DNA of 64,000 bases from Gammaproteobacteria bacterium (GTDB taxonomy: Bacteria > Pseudomonadota > Gammaproteobacteria > Nitrosococcales > Methylophagaceae): positions 62,001 through 126,000 of the forward strand of contig JAQWIT010000010.1 in NCBI GenBank assembly GCA_029248745.1. The letters run 5' to 3'. Under the pieces are notes generated by a model. The model saw only the letters and a program-made list of their open reading frames with translations, searched no databases and was not told the DNA's origin. Within the stretch, counting starts at the first letter, position 1, and every line of letters starts with the position of its first letter. Below are positions 57,311 through 64,000 of this stretch, piece by piece. A program made the position numbers and the translations under genes.

Positions 57311-57655
57311 TTAGCTTTCGCTCCAGAGATCATAACCTCCATCCATGGAAGAGACACTCATATAACCCATTTGTTCTAAGACACGTGTAGCGAGTGCTGA
57401 ACGGCCTCCACTTCTACAGTAGATGACAATGGATTTGCTTTTATCAGTGAAGGCTTCATGGCCATCAATTTTAAACTCTAAGACGCCACGCGGAATGTGG
57501 ATTGCATTCGGGATATGGCCAGCTTCAAATTCAGCAGGTTCACGGATATCAAGTGCAATGCTGCCTTCTGCAATCATTGCGTTGGCTTCATCGATATTCA
57601 CTTCTTTAATTACTTTTTTTGCTGCTTGTACTAATTCTTTTGCTGACATCGCCAT
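57311..57655 (-). CDS. Cytosolic single-domain rhodanese
   Basis: The 114-residue protein has ALDIREPAEFEAGHIPNAIHIPRG, active-site loop CRSGGRSA with catalytic C80, and MGYMSVSSMDGGYDLW. There is no signal peptide. The long N-terminal helix (SAKELVQAAKKVIKEV) resembles that of the 15.2-kb rhodanese, but the active-site loop differs. ATG 57655 has GAGAGG 7 bases upstream; ATG 57649 is an alternative. It is the first gene on the minus strand before the DUF692-DUF2063 pair, 162 bases away with no clear terminator, so it may share their transcript. It could supply or handle sulfane sulfur. Confidence 0.92.
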   Translation of the reverse strand: MAMSAKELVQAAKKVIKEVNIDEANAMIAEGSIALDIREPAEFEAGHIPNAIHIPRGVLEFKIDGHEAFTDKSKSIVIYCRSGGRSALATRVLEQMGYMSVSSMDGGYDLWSES

Positions 57656-57678
57656 AAAAGAACCTCTCTATTAATTAT

Positions 57679-57727
57679 ATATTTATAAATATGAGTTATA
57701 TTGTATATCATTTTAATGATTAAACAA
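57679..57727 (-). promoter_or_regulatory. Candidate promoter with operator palindromes upstream of the rhodanese
   Basis: On the minus strand TTGTTT (57722-57727) and TACAAT (57700-57705) are 16 bases apart. A perfect 14-base palindrome ATATTTATAAATAT lies at 57679-57692, just downstream of the -10 where a repressor would act. A second dyad ATCAT-N4-ATGAT (57707-57720) fills the spacer. The regulator is unknown; an ArsR-type sulfide sensor is one possibility only. Confidence 0.4.
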
Positions 57728-57788
57728 AACACCCTGTGATCAGATTATAATGATTTCTTTTACTTTGGTACGTTAATTTCCCACTATT

Positions 57789-58772
57789 ATGTTTGCCTAT
57801 ATTGTCAGAAGAGTTTTATATGCATTTCCAATCTTGATTGGGGTTAATGCACTGACGTTTGCGCTCTTTTTTATGGTTAATACACCGGATGATATTGCCC
57901 GTATGCATTTGGGCAATAAACACATCACACAGTCTTCATTGGATTCATGGAAGGAAGCACGCGGCTATGACAAACCTTTACTATGGGCAAGTGAGCAAGA
58001 AGTGGTGGTTGATAAGGCAACAGAAACCATCTTCTTTCAAAAATCTCTGAGTTTATTCGTCTTTGATTTTGGTCAGGCCGACGATGGCCGCGATATTGTG
58101 CAAGATATTAAGACCCGAATGTGGCCCAGTTTGGCTATTGCGGTGCCGACCTTGATTATAGGATTAATGGTCAATATAACCTTTGCGTTGCTAATGGTGT
58201 TTTTTAGGGCGAGTTATGTCGACCTGGGTGGGGTGATCCTGTGTGTCATTATCATGTCGATATCGAGTCTTTTCTATATTATTGGTGGCCAACTTTTAGT
58301 GGGGAAAATGATGCAGCTGGTGCCAATATCCGGTTATGGGGAAGGACTGAGTGCGATTAGATTTGTTATTCTACCGGTGTTGATTGGTGTTGTTGCTGGT
58401 ATAGGTGGCGGGGCACGTTGGTACCGGACTTTGTTTTTAGAAGAAGCGTCGAAAGATTATGTTAGAACAGCCCGTGCAAAGGGCTTTTCAGAGTTACAAG
58501 TCTTATTCAAACATGTTTTAAAAAATGCCATGATCCCAATTTTAACGGGGGTGGTGGTGGTGTTACCTACGTTGTTTATGGGCAGTTTGATTATCGAATC
58601 CTTCTTCGGTATTCCTGGTTTAGGAAGTTACACAATTGATGCGATTCAAGCTCAGGACTTTGCTATTGTGCGGGCGATGGTATTTTTAGGCTCGGTACTT
58701 TATATCATTGGGTTGGTGTTAACTGATTTGTCTTATACCTTGGTTGACCCACGCGTCAGTATGGATAATTAA
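57789..58772 (+). CDS. Lone ABC-transporter permease (OppB/DppB type)
   Basis: The 327-residue protein has an N-terminal helix (IVRRVLYAFPILIGVNALTFALFFMV), the OppB-type periplasmic insertion, and further helices from about residue 115. The EAA-type coupling loop DYVRTARAKGFSELQVLFKHVLKNAMIP is well conserved, followed by SLIIESFFGIPGLGSYTIDAI and the terminal LSYTLVDPRVS. It should pair with a second permease, an ATPase and a binding protein; none is adjacent. The orphan family 5 binding protein at 33.5 kb is the only candidate partner in the window. Its stop overlaps the DUF455 start (TAATG), so the two are co-translated. Confidence 0.87.
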   Translation: MFAYIVRRVLYAFPILIGVNALTFALFFMVNTPDDIARMHLGNKHITQSSLDSWKEARGYDKPLLWASEQEVVVDKATETIFFQKSLSLFVFDFGQADDGRDIVQDIKTRMWPSLAIAVPTLIIGLMVNITFALLMVFFRASYVDLGGVILCVIIMSISSLFYIIGGQLLVGKMMQLVPISGYGEGLSAIRFVILPVLIGVVAGIGGGARWYRTLFLEEASKDYVRTARAKGFSELQVLFKHVLKNAMIPILTGVVVVLPTLFMGSLIIESFFGIPGLGSYTIDAIQAQDFAIVRAMVFLGSVLYIIGLVLTDLSYTLVDPRVSMDN

Positions 58773-59575
58773 TGACCGATAAGAATGATGTGAGGCAAGC
58801 TGCTTTAGCTTGCTTATTACTACGTGATCCCATTGAAAAAGTAGCTCAGACACAAGCGCTTTATCAACGTTGGCAATCTGGTGAACTCTCGATATCTCAA
58901 CTTGATTTCAATGTACCAGAATTACCGGGCCAACCTGATAAACCAGAGCTTGTTGCCCCACGTGATTTGCCGCGTCGACGTAACAATGCTGAGACAGGTG
59001 TCGCGACATTAATTCATGCTGTTAACCATATTGAATTTAATGCCATCAACTTGGCATTGGATGCGGTGGCGCGTTTTGCAGGCTTGCCTGATGATTATTA
59101 TGGTGATTGGGTGCGGGTGGCATTTGAAGAGTCTCAGCACTTTACTTTATTGCGTGAACACTTGATCTCACTCGGTTTCGAGTACGGCAGTTTTCCTGCT
59201 CATAATGGTATGTGGGAGATGGCACAAAAAACTCATCATGATCCCTTAATCAGAATGGCATTGGTACCACGAGTGCTAGAAGCACGTGGCTTAGATGTAA
59301 CGCCAAAAATGATGGAGAAATTACGTGGGACCGGTGACTTGCGAGCAGTAGAAATATTAGAAGTGATTTTACGCGAAGAAATTGGTCATGTTGCCATTGG
59401 TACGCGTTGGTTTAATTATCTGTGTGCACAACGTGACGTCGATTCTTTAAACACGTTTAAAGATTTGCTCGATAATTATTTTGACGGTGAGTTACGGGGG
59501 CCATTTCACACTGAAGCCCGTAAACAAGCGGGTTTTACGGATGCTGAAATGGCTTTGCTAGAAGGTCAGTCTTAA
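58772..59575 (+). CDS. DUF455 ferritin-like protein
   Basis: The 267-residue protein has the DUF455 pattern: a di-iron-type four-helix bundle with LIHAVNHIEFNAINLALDAVARF, WVRVAFEESQHFTLLREHLISLGFEYG, ALVPRVLEARGLDVTPKM and LEVILREEIGHVAIGTRWFNYLC. The Glu and His residues (HIE, EESQH, EEIGH) are placed like those of ferritin-like diiron carboxylates. The function of the family is not established. It overlaps the ABC permease by one base. Its TAA shares the TTAA tetranucleotide with the stop of the convergent rnfH. Confidence 0.9.
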   Translation: MTDKNDVRQAALACLLLRDPIEKVAQTQALYQRWQSGELSISQLDFNVPELPGQPDKPELVAPRDLPRRRNNAETGVATLIHAVNHIEFNAINLALDAVARFAGLPDDYYGDWVRVAFEESQHFTLLREHLISLGFEYGSFPAHNGMWEMAQKTHHDPLIRMALVPRVLEARGLDVTPKMMEKLRGTGDLRAVEILEVILREEIGHVAIGTRWFNYLCAQRDVDSLNTFKDLLDNYFDGELRGPFHTEARKQAGFTDAEMALLEGQS

Positions 59576-59928
59576 ACAGACTTAGCGTCTTTTTCTTTGG
59601 CACTGGCTGTATTGGCTTTTTGTACCTCTTGTGCCGCTTTTTTGCGTTCCATCTCGACTTTTTGACGGCGGGATTCTTTAGGATCAGCAATCAGCTTTCG
59701 GTAAATCTCAATACGATCTTTATTTCTCAAATTGGCGTTGAGTTTGCTGATCTTGCCAAAGATACCGACCTTATCGGTCTCTAAATCGATTTGAGGATAA
59801 GCTTCCAGTACGCCTGAGCGTTTAATCGCTTGTTCGACATCGCAATCTGCTGGGACTTCTAGCTCAAAAATACGTTGCTCTGTCGGTAGGGCATAAGCGA
59901 CTTCAATATGCAGCATGTCACTTGCCAT
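59572..59928 (-). CDS. rnfH: RnfH-family ubiquitin-like protein (UPF0125)
   Basis: The 118-residue protein starts at ATG 59928, inside the last codons of ratA; the longer frame from 59958 is unlikely, and ATG 59916 is an alternative. HIEVAYALPTEQRIFELEVPADCDVEQAI-RSGVL, VGIFGKISKLNANLRNKDRIEIYRKL and DPKESRR are the UPF0125 pattern, followed by a Lys/Glu-rich tail. The fold is ubiquitin-like and the function is unclear. The ratA-rnfH pair facing smpB is conserved in gammaproteobacteria. Confidence 0.92.
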   Translation of the reverse strand: MASDMLHIEVAYALPTEQRIFELEVPADCDVEQAIKRSGVLEAYPQIDLETDKVGIFGKISKLNANLRNKDRIEIYRKLIADPKESRRQKVEMERKKAAQEVQKANTASAKEKDAKSV

Positions 59929-60355
59929 AAATATCATCCGCTTGTTTGCAAAAGGCATCGACTAAAGAGCCAGATATTTGAGTGAAGACCGGGCCCAATG
60001 CCAGGCTAATTAGCCGGTTAGAAAACTCAAAGTCCATATCTAACTGCACACGACAACCTTGGTTATCACCGATCATGGCAAATTGCCAATGACCTTCCAA
60101 ATGTTGGAAGGGCCCATCAATGAGTTGTATATCAATAGCCTTTCCTGGCGATAGTTTATTTTGGGTAGAAAACACATGGTGAATACCTCCTTTAGCTAAG
60201 TCCAAGCTGGCAGAGATTTCTTTTTCGCTTTGGCTAATGATTTTACTGGCACGACACCAAGGTAAGAAGCTGGGATAAGCTTCAATATCATTGACGAGGT
60301 CATACATTTGCTCAGGCGTATACATCACGAGCGAATTTCGAGTAATGGTGGTCAT
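59918..60355 (-). CDS. ratA: RatA/Coq10-type START-like protein
   Basis: The 145-residue protein has RNSLVMYTPEQMYDLVNDIEAYPSFLPWC at the N terminus and the beta-sheet of the Coq10/RatA family (IDIQLIDGPFQHLEGHW, CRVQLDMDFEFSNRLISLALGPVFTQISGSLVDAF). Suggested roles are ubiquinone binding, and in E. coli interference with 50S subunit joining. It overlaps rnfH by 11 bases. It lies 14 bases downstream of the SNF transporter on the minus strand and may be on the same transcript. Confidence 0.93.
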   Translation of the reverse strand: MTTITRNSLVMYTPEQMYDLVNDIEAYPSFLPWCRASKIISQSEKEISASLDLAKGGIHHVFSTQNKLSPGKAIDIQLIDGPFQHLEGHWQFAMIGDNQGCRVQLDMDFEFSNRLISLALGPVFTQISGSLVDAFCKQADDIYGK

Positions 60356-60369
60356 TTACGGAGATTGCC

Positions 60370-61749
60370 TTAACTTGATGTGAGGTTGACCAAACCCACC
60401 ATGTTAAGGAAGATAATGACTACTGCTAGAGGCGATACATATTTAATTAAACCATGCCAGATAAGGTAGAAGAAAGTTGATTGAATATTTAGTTCTTCTT
60501 CACTTGAGCTTCTCTTCATTACCCAACCCGCAAAGATGGCGATAAGTAAACCACCCAATGGTAACATAATATTAGCGGTCAAGAAGTCGAGCAGATCAAA
60601 CGGTGTTTTACCGAATAAGGTCCAAGACTCACCAATGTTGAATGAAAATACCGTTAATAAACCGAGTAACCAGGTACCAAGGCCAATGATAACGGCTGCA
60701 CGGCGGCGGCTGACATCACGGTTTTCAACTAGCCATGCGACAGCGGGTTCAATGAGTGAAATGGCTGAACTCCAAGCGGCAAACACCAAGAGCATAAAGA
60801 ATAAGCCACCATAGAATGTACCGTTTGCCATGTGGCCAAAGGCAATCGGTAAAGTGTGGAAGATTAAGCCGGGTCCTGCAGCTGTGTCTAAGCCATTGGC
60901 AAAGACTAATGGGAAGATGGCCATACCCGCTAATAAAGCCACAGCAGTATCGGCAAAACCAATGGCAAAGGTCATTTTGACAATGGAGGCATCTTTAGGA
61001 AGGTAAGAACCATAAACCATAATAGCGCCCATGCCTAAGCTTAGCGTGAAGAAAGCATGGCCCATTGCAGTGAGTACCGCTTCATCAGATAACTTTGAAA
61101 AATTGGCTACGAATAAGAAATCGATACCTTGCTCGAAATAAGTACCCGTATTGGCAGCATAACCGACTAATAAAAATAGGATGAGTATTAGGGCCGGCAT
61201 TAGGAATTTAACGGCTTTTTCTAAGCCACCTTGTACACCGCGGGCCACCACAATGGTGGTAATGATCATAAAGATAGTATGCCAAGCCAACAGCCGTTCT
61301 GGATCACTGACTAGCGAGTTATAGATACTGGTGGCACCTTCAGCTGTAACGCCCTCAAACACGCCGGAGAAGGATCGGAAGACATAGGCTAATGCCTGAC
61401 CAGCAAACACGCTGTAGTAAGACATGATTAACACGCCAGCGACGATACCCATCCAACCGAGATATTGCCAACCGGTGTTTTTGCCTTCTTCTACAGCCAA
61501 ACTGTAGAGACCATTTGCCGGGTTTTGACGGCCACGGCGGCCGACCATGATTTCGGCCATCATCACAGGGAGGCCAATGACAACGAGACAAGCAAGATAA
61601 ACTAGAACAAACGCACCACCACCATATTCACCGGTAATATAAGGAAACTTCCAAATATTACCGAGGCCAACTGCTGAGCCAGTAGCAGCGAGGATAAAGG
61701 CCCAACGTGAAGACCACTGACCGTGGATAGATTGACTTGGTCTGCTCAT
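60370..61749 (-). CDS. Sodium-dependent transporter of the NSS/SNF family
   Basis: The 459-residue membrane protein has the LeuT-type start WSSRWAFILAATGSAVGLGNIWKFPYITGEYGGGAFVLVYL with the unwound first helix and sodium-site residues. GLPVMMAEIMVGRRG and about eleven to twelve membrane helices follow, including AHTFFTLSLGMGAI-type ALGHAFFTLSLGMGAIMVYGSY and FVFAAWSSAISLIEPAVAWL. Bacterial members carry amino acids; the substrate cannot be read from sequence. It sits between ratA and smpB, an insertion compared with the common smpB/ratA divergent pair. An inverted repeat lies upstream. Confidence 0.92.
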   Translation of the reverse strand: MSRPSQSIHGQWSSRWAFILAATGSAVGLGNIWKFPYITGEYGGGAFVLVYLACLVVIGLPVMMAEIMVGRRGRQNPANGLYSLAVEEGKNTGWQYLGWMGIVAGVLIMSYYSVFAGQALAYVFRSFSGVFEGVTAEGATSIYNSLVSDPERLLAWHTIFMIITTIVVARGVQGGLEKAVKFLMPALILILFLLVGYAANTGTYFEQGIDFLFVANFSKLSDEAVLTAMGHAFFTLSLGMGAIMVYGSYLPKDASIVKMTFAIGFADTAVALLAGMAIFPLVFANGLDTAAGPGLIFHTLPIAFGHMANGTFYGGLFFMLLVFAAWSSAISLIEPAVAWLVENRDVSRRRAAVIIGLGTWLLGLLTVFSFNIGESWTLFGKTPFDLLDFLTANIMLPLGGLLIAIFAGWVMKRSSSEEELNIQSTFFYLIWHGLIKYVSPLAVVIIFLNMVGLVNLTSS

Positions 61750-61873
61750 ATTAGCTCAACGTGTTCGTATAAGAAGTTTGATCTTGTGGTAATTGTATTA
61801 AATATTCAAGCCTCTGCGTGAATTTGTTCCGATTAAGTCAGGTTTCATGACATTCTGTTACCTAACAAGTTGA

Positions 61874-61899
61874 TTGAAACCTTATTGCTCAGGTTTCAA
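61874..61899. repeat. Inverted repeat upstream of the SNF transporter
   Basis: TTGAAACC (61874-61881) and GGTTTCAA (61892-61899) flank a 10-base spacer, and a direct copy CAGGTTTCA occurs at 61839-61847. It lies in the 218-base region between two divergent loci. It may be an operator or a short hairpin; there is no T run. Confidence 0.4.
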
Positions 61900-61967
61900 A
61901 GCTCGTTAATACTGGGTTCAGTTTATGTTAGGTATATCAGTGCTATTTTTACCAAGGGGAGAACAAT

Positions 61968-62501
61968 ATGGACTACTCAAAACAAGTAGATGTGACCGAG
62001 TACATTCCAGCTGCGATTACCTGAGGTTCCAATATCTTATTGGCGATTGCAATTTTGATTGCTGGTTTTTGGATTTCAGGTCGGGTGAGAAAAGTTGCCG
62101 TTAGGAACGGTCAGAGCAATGGCAATTCAGACGATACGCTATTCAAGTTTTTAGGCAGCATGGCACGTTATCTCATTCTTGCCTTTGTGTTTATTGCTGT
62201 TTTAAACCGGTTTGGCAGTACAAACTGCATTGATTATCGCCATGCTGGGTGCAGCGAGAGCAGCCATCGATAAAATCTTGGCAGAACACGACCATGTCCT
62301 GAATGATCCTGCTCCGTTTGTAGAAGTGGAAACACTGAAAGATAGCTCAGTTGATTTCCTTGTACGTCCATTCTGCAGAGGCGAGCACTATTTTTGCGTT
62401 TTGTATTCAGTACCTGAACTTATGAAAAAGGCTTTGATGAAGCGAATATAGAAATTCCATTCCCACACCGTAAAGTGATTGTGGTGAATGAAAACAGCTA
62501 G
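61968..62501 (+). pseudogene. Broken small mechanosensitive channel (MscS family)
   Basis: ATG 61968 with GGGGAGA upstream reads MDYSKQVDVTEYIPAAIT, then TGA 62022-62024. The frame continues NILLAIAILIAGFWISGRVRKVAV and MARYLILAFVFIAVLNRFG. A frameshift near 62216 leads to QTALIIAMLGAA, and the sequence then jumps to AIDKILAEHDHVLNDPAPFVEVETLKDSSVDFLVRPF. The pore helix and the beta domain in between, about 80 or more residues, are missing. A further shift near 62430 gives FDEANIEIPFPHRKVIVVNEN to TAG 62499-62501, the normal end of MscS. Nonsense codon, shifts and deletion make it clearly dead. smpB is 107 bases downstream. Confidence 0.9.
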
Positions 62502-62608
62502 ACTCGGTTAGGTCAACATAAAGAAAATGCAGTCAGAAATAGCTGCATTTTTAGTTTGGGAAAGAATAAGCTTAGAAGTCCTCGTCAATAGCCTTTATAA
62601 TAACCACC

Positions 62609-63094
62609 ATGGCAGGAAAGAATAAGAGAAAAAAGACATCGAGTAATACCATTGCTCAAAACCGTCGCGCACGACATGATTATTTTCTAGAAGATAATTT
62701 TGAAGCTGGATTGGTTTTAGAAGGCTGGGAAGTTAAAAGCCTGCGTGATGGACGAGGTCAAATCAACGAAAGCTATGTGCAATTGCATCAAGGAGAAGCT
62801 TGGCTGCATGGTTGTCATATTTCACCGATGTTGTCGGCATCTACGCATATTCACCCAGATGATATTCGCCGTCGTAAATTATTGTTGAATCGACTAGAGC
62901 TCAATCGCTTGATTGGTGCTGTCGATCGCAAAGGCTATACCATCGTGCCAGTGTCAATGTATTGGAAGAAAGGCCGAGCCAAGTTGGAGATAGCACTTGC
63001 CAAAGGTAAACAACATCACGATAAGCGTGCCACATCTAAAGACCGCGATTGGTCGCGTGAAAAGGCACGGGTTATGTCGAGCAAGCATAACTAA
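62609..63094 (+). CDS. smpB: SsrA-binding protein SmpB
   Basis: The 161-residue protein has [43 protein letters not shown], the RNA-binding barrel, and the basic C-terminal tail [25 protein letters not shown] that mimics a tRNA anticodon stem on the ribosome. It delivers tmRNA to stalled ribosomes. ssrA, its RNA partner, starts 81 bases after its stop, the conserved smpB-ssrA linkage. Confidence 0.98.
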   Translation: MAGKNKRKKTSSNTIAQNRRARHDYFLEDNFEAGLVLEGWEVKSLRDGRGQINESYVQLHQGEAWLHGCHISPMLSASTHIHPDDIRRRKLLLNRLELNRLIGAVDRKGYTIVPVSMYWKKGRAKLEIALAKGKQHHDKRATSKDRDWSREKARVMSSKHN

Positions 63095-63126
63095 GCCATT
63101 AAGCATGGCAGTCTAAATACACTCGA

Positions 63127-63158
63127 TTGAAACTATTTCGTTCAAATAGCTGTATAAT
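63127..63158 (+). promoter_or_regulatory. Probable ssrA promoter
   Basis: A perfect -10 TATAAT (63153-63158) lies 17 bases before the tmRNA 5' end. The best -35 candidate TTGAAA (63127-63132) is 20 bases upstream of it, longer than ideal. Confidence 0.55.
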
Positions 63159-63175
63159 TAGTATAGACACTTTAT

Positions 63176-63536
63176 GGGGACGACCTGGCTTCGACGTGGG
63201 GTACAAAACTTGAGGTGCATGCCGAGTATGTTAGTTCTCTCGTAAAAAAGACTGACAAATTTTAGTTGCAAACGATAACAACTACGCACTAGCAGCTTAA
63301 TAACCTGTAAATGCCGTCCGACCAATGCCGTGCTTATGCGATTGGTACCGGGCGTCGACTCTCATAAGCAAAGCCTGAAACGTGCTTGGCGTTGATGGAC
63401 TAAAATCTTATCAAGATCGTGATTTGTTTTCCCTGTTCATCGGGTAGCTTGTCGCTAAACTAATAGATGAAACAAGCATGTAGATCTGAAAGCGGAGGTC
63501 TTGCGGACGCGGGTTCGATTCCCGCCGTCTCCACCA
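63176..63536 (+). ncRNA. ssrA: tmRNA (transfer-messenger RNA)
   Basis: The 361-base gene starts GGGGACGACCTGGCTTCGACG and ends with the tRNA-like T arm GGGTTCGATTCCCGCC, acceptor GTCTCC and encoded ACCA. The tag reading frame starts at GCA 63268 and encodes ANDNNYALAA, ending at TAA 63298-63300; E. coli has ANDENYALAA, so the fourth residue differs. Pseudoknot segments follow the tag. It rescues stalled ribosomes with SmpB and marks the broken protein for degradation; the LAA end fits ClpXP recognition. The 3' end of ssrA is a frequent integration site for islands. Confidence 0.98.
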
Positions 63537-63545
63537 TATACAAAT

Positions 63546-63568
63546 GCCACCTAATGGGTGGCTTTTTT
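63546..63568 (+). terminator. Terminator of ssrA
   Basis: GCCACC pairs with GGTGGC over a five-base loop and is followed by six Ts. It begins 10 bases after the tmRNA 3' end. Confidence 0.88.
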
Positions 63569-64000
63569 ATTTGTGGCTATGTGTGGATGAGAACCCGCAA
63601 TACGAGTTCACAAAATTGTATGGAATAATTTTGGACATCCGGAGGATGGACCGTAGGCCGAAGCTAATAGATGAACTGAGCAATTCCCGCACAGATGCCT
63701 TCCAGGCTTTATGACTTGCATTACTGGTTTTTATGCCTAATCAAACACAGTTATTTCACCCATTCGGCATGCTAAATGCTCTTTTCTGAGACACCACTGT
63801 CCCTAACCAGCCTCGACAGTCTCCCCCTGGCTGCTTCTATCCCCAAGAGCTATGAACTTTAGCTTTTTTTATTAGTCTTGTTGAATATAAGCTACTGATA
63901 TCAAATAATAAGTAGATATACTTATACAAGAAAGCATATTTGTATAAGTACGTATTTTCAAGGGTTTGACGATGACATAAAGTGAGGTCGGTTGGAAACA
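63569..64000. other. Gene-free tract downstream of ssrA
   Basis: No coding frame is supported in these 432 bases on either strand. Visible structure: a GAACCCG/CGAGTTC imperfect hairpin at 63591-63609, a CATCC-GGA-GGATG hairpin at 63636-63648, a C-rich stretch near 63800-63850, and an 11-base inverted repeat at 63919-63950 (listed separately). I see no integrase start and no copy of the ssrA 3' end that would mark an attachment site inside the window. Confidence 0.5.
63919..63950. repeat. Perfect 11-base inverted repeat near the right edge
   Basis: TACTTATACAA (63919-63929) and TTGTATAAGTA (63940-63950) are exact complements with a 10-base AT-rich spacer. The layout suits an operator for a dimeric regulator of a gene beyond the window, or a cruciform. 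No T run follows. Confidence 0.5.

Overview
The window reads as a chromosomal segment of a moderately AT-rich gammaproteobacterium. The housekeeping blocks are in typical gammaproteobacterial order: ispDF-truD, nadC/ampD, pepA-holC-valS divergent from lptFG, lptD-surA-pdxA-ksgA, hupB-ppiD-fabI, leuDB-asd-fimV-truA-trpFBA-accD-folC, and ratA-rnfH facing smpB-ssrA. A linked edd-eda pair (6-phosphogluconate dehydratase and KDPG aldolase), a SUF operon with SufU and SufT, and the codon style suggest a marine methylotroph such as Methylophaga (Thiotrichales/Piscirickettsiaceae side). That assignment is inference; no rRNA is present to confirm it.

Layout. 0-7 kb: isoprenoid, tRNA-modification, NAD and cell-wall recycling genes, interleaved with a broken cysG and a chimeric scar of nirB and EAL-domain remnants. 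7-13.2 kb: a complete SUF iron-sulfur operon led by its own Rrf2/IscR-like regulator. 13.3-16.8 kb: malic enzyme, an intact and a broken copy of a small rhodanese, and an AhpD-like protein. 16.8-30.6 kb: valS, holC and pepA, then outer-membrane LPS export (lptFG, lptD), surA, pdxA, ksgA, hupB and four tRNAs. 30.6-37.4 kb: ppiD, fabI, an orphan peptide-binding lipoprotein and dead motA/motB. 37.5-48 kb: leucine, aspartate-family, tryptophan, acetyl-CoA carboxylase and folate genes. 48-55.5 kb: acyl-CoA synthetase, a broken fadL, trmB, a Cys-rich ArsP-like permease and edd-eda. 55.5-59.6 kb: an MNIO (DUF692)/DUF2063 pair with a rhodanese and no visible precursor peptide, then a lone ABC permease overlapping a DUF455 gene. 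59.6-64 kb: rnfH, ratA, an SNF transporter, a broken mscS-like gene, smpB, tmRNA and a non-coding tail.

The most striking property is gene decay. Eight loci (cysG, nirB, an EAL-domain gene, a rhodanese paralogue, motA, motB, fadL and an mscS-like channel) carry nonsense codons, frameshifts and/or internal deletions, while their neighbours are intact. The lost functions are coherent: nitrite assimilation with a siroheme synthase copy, motility, c-di-GMP turnover, fatty-acid uptake and an osmotic valve. This looks like ongoing genome streamlining after a change of niche.

The best candidate for a less-described system is the rhodanese-DUF692-DUF2063 unit (55.5-57.7 kb). It resembles the bufferin/MNIO RiPP pathway but lacks an adjacent bufA-like precursor and has a sulfurtransferase in its place. 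All calls come from reading the sequence and family knowledge; no database search was run.
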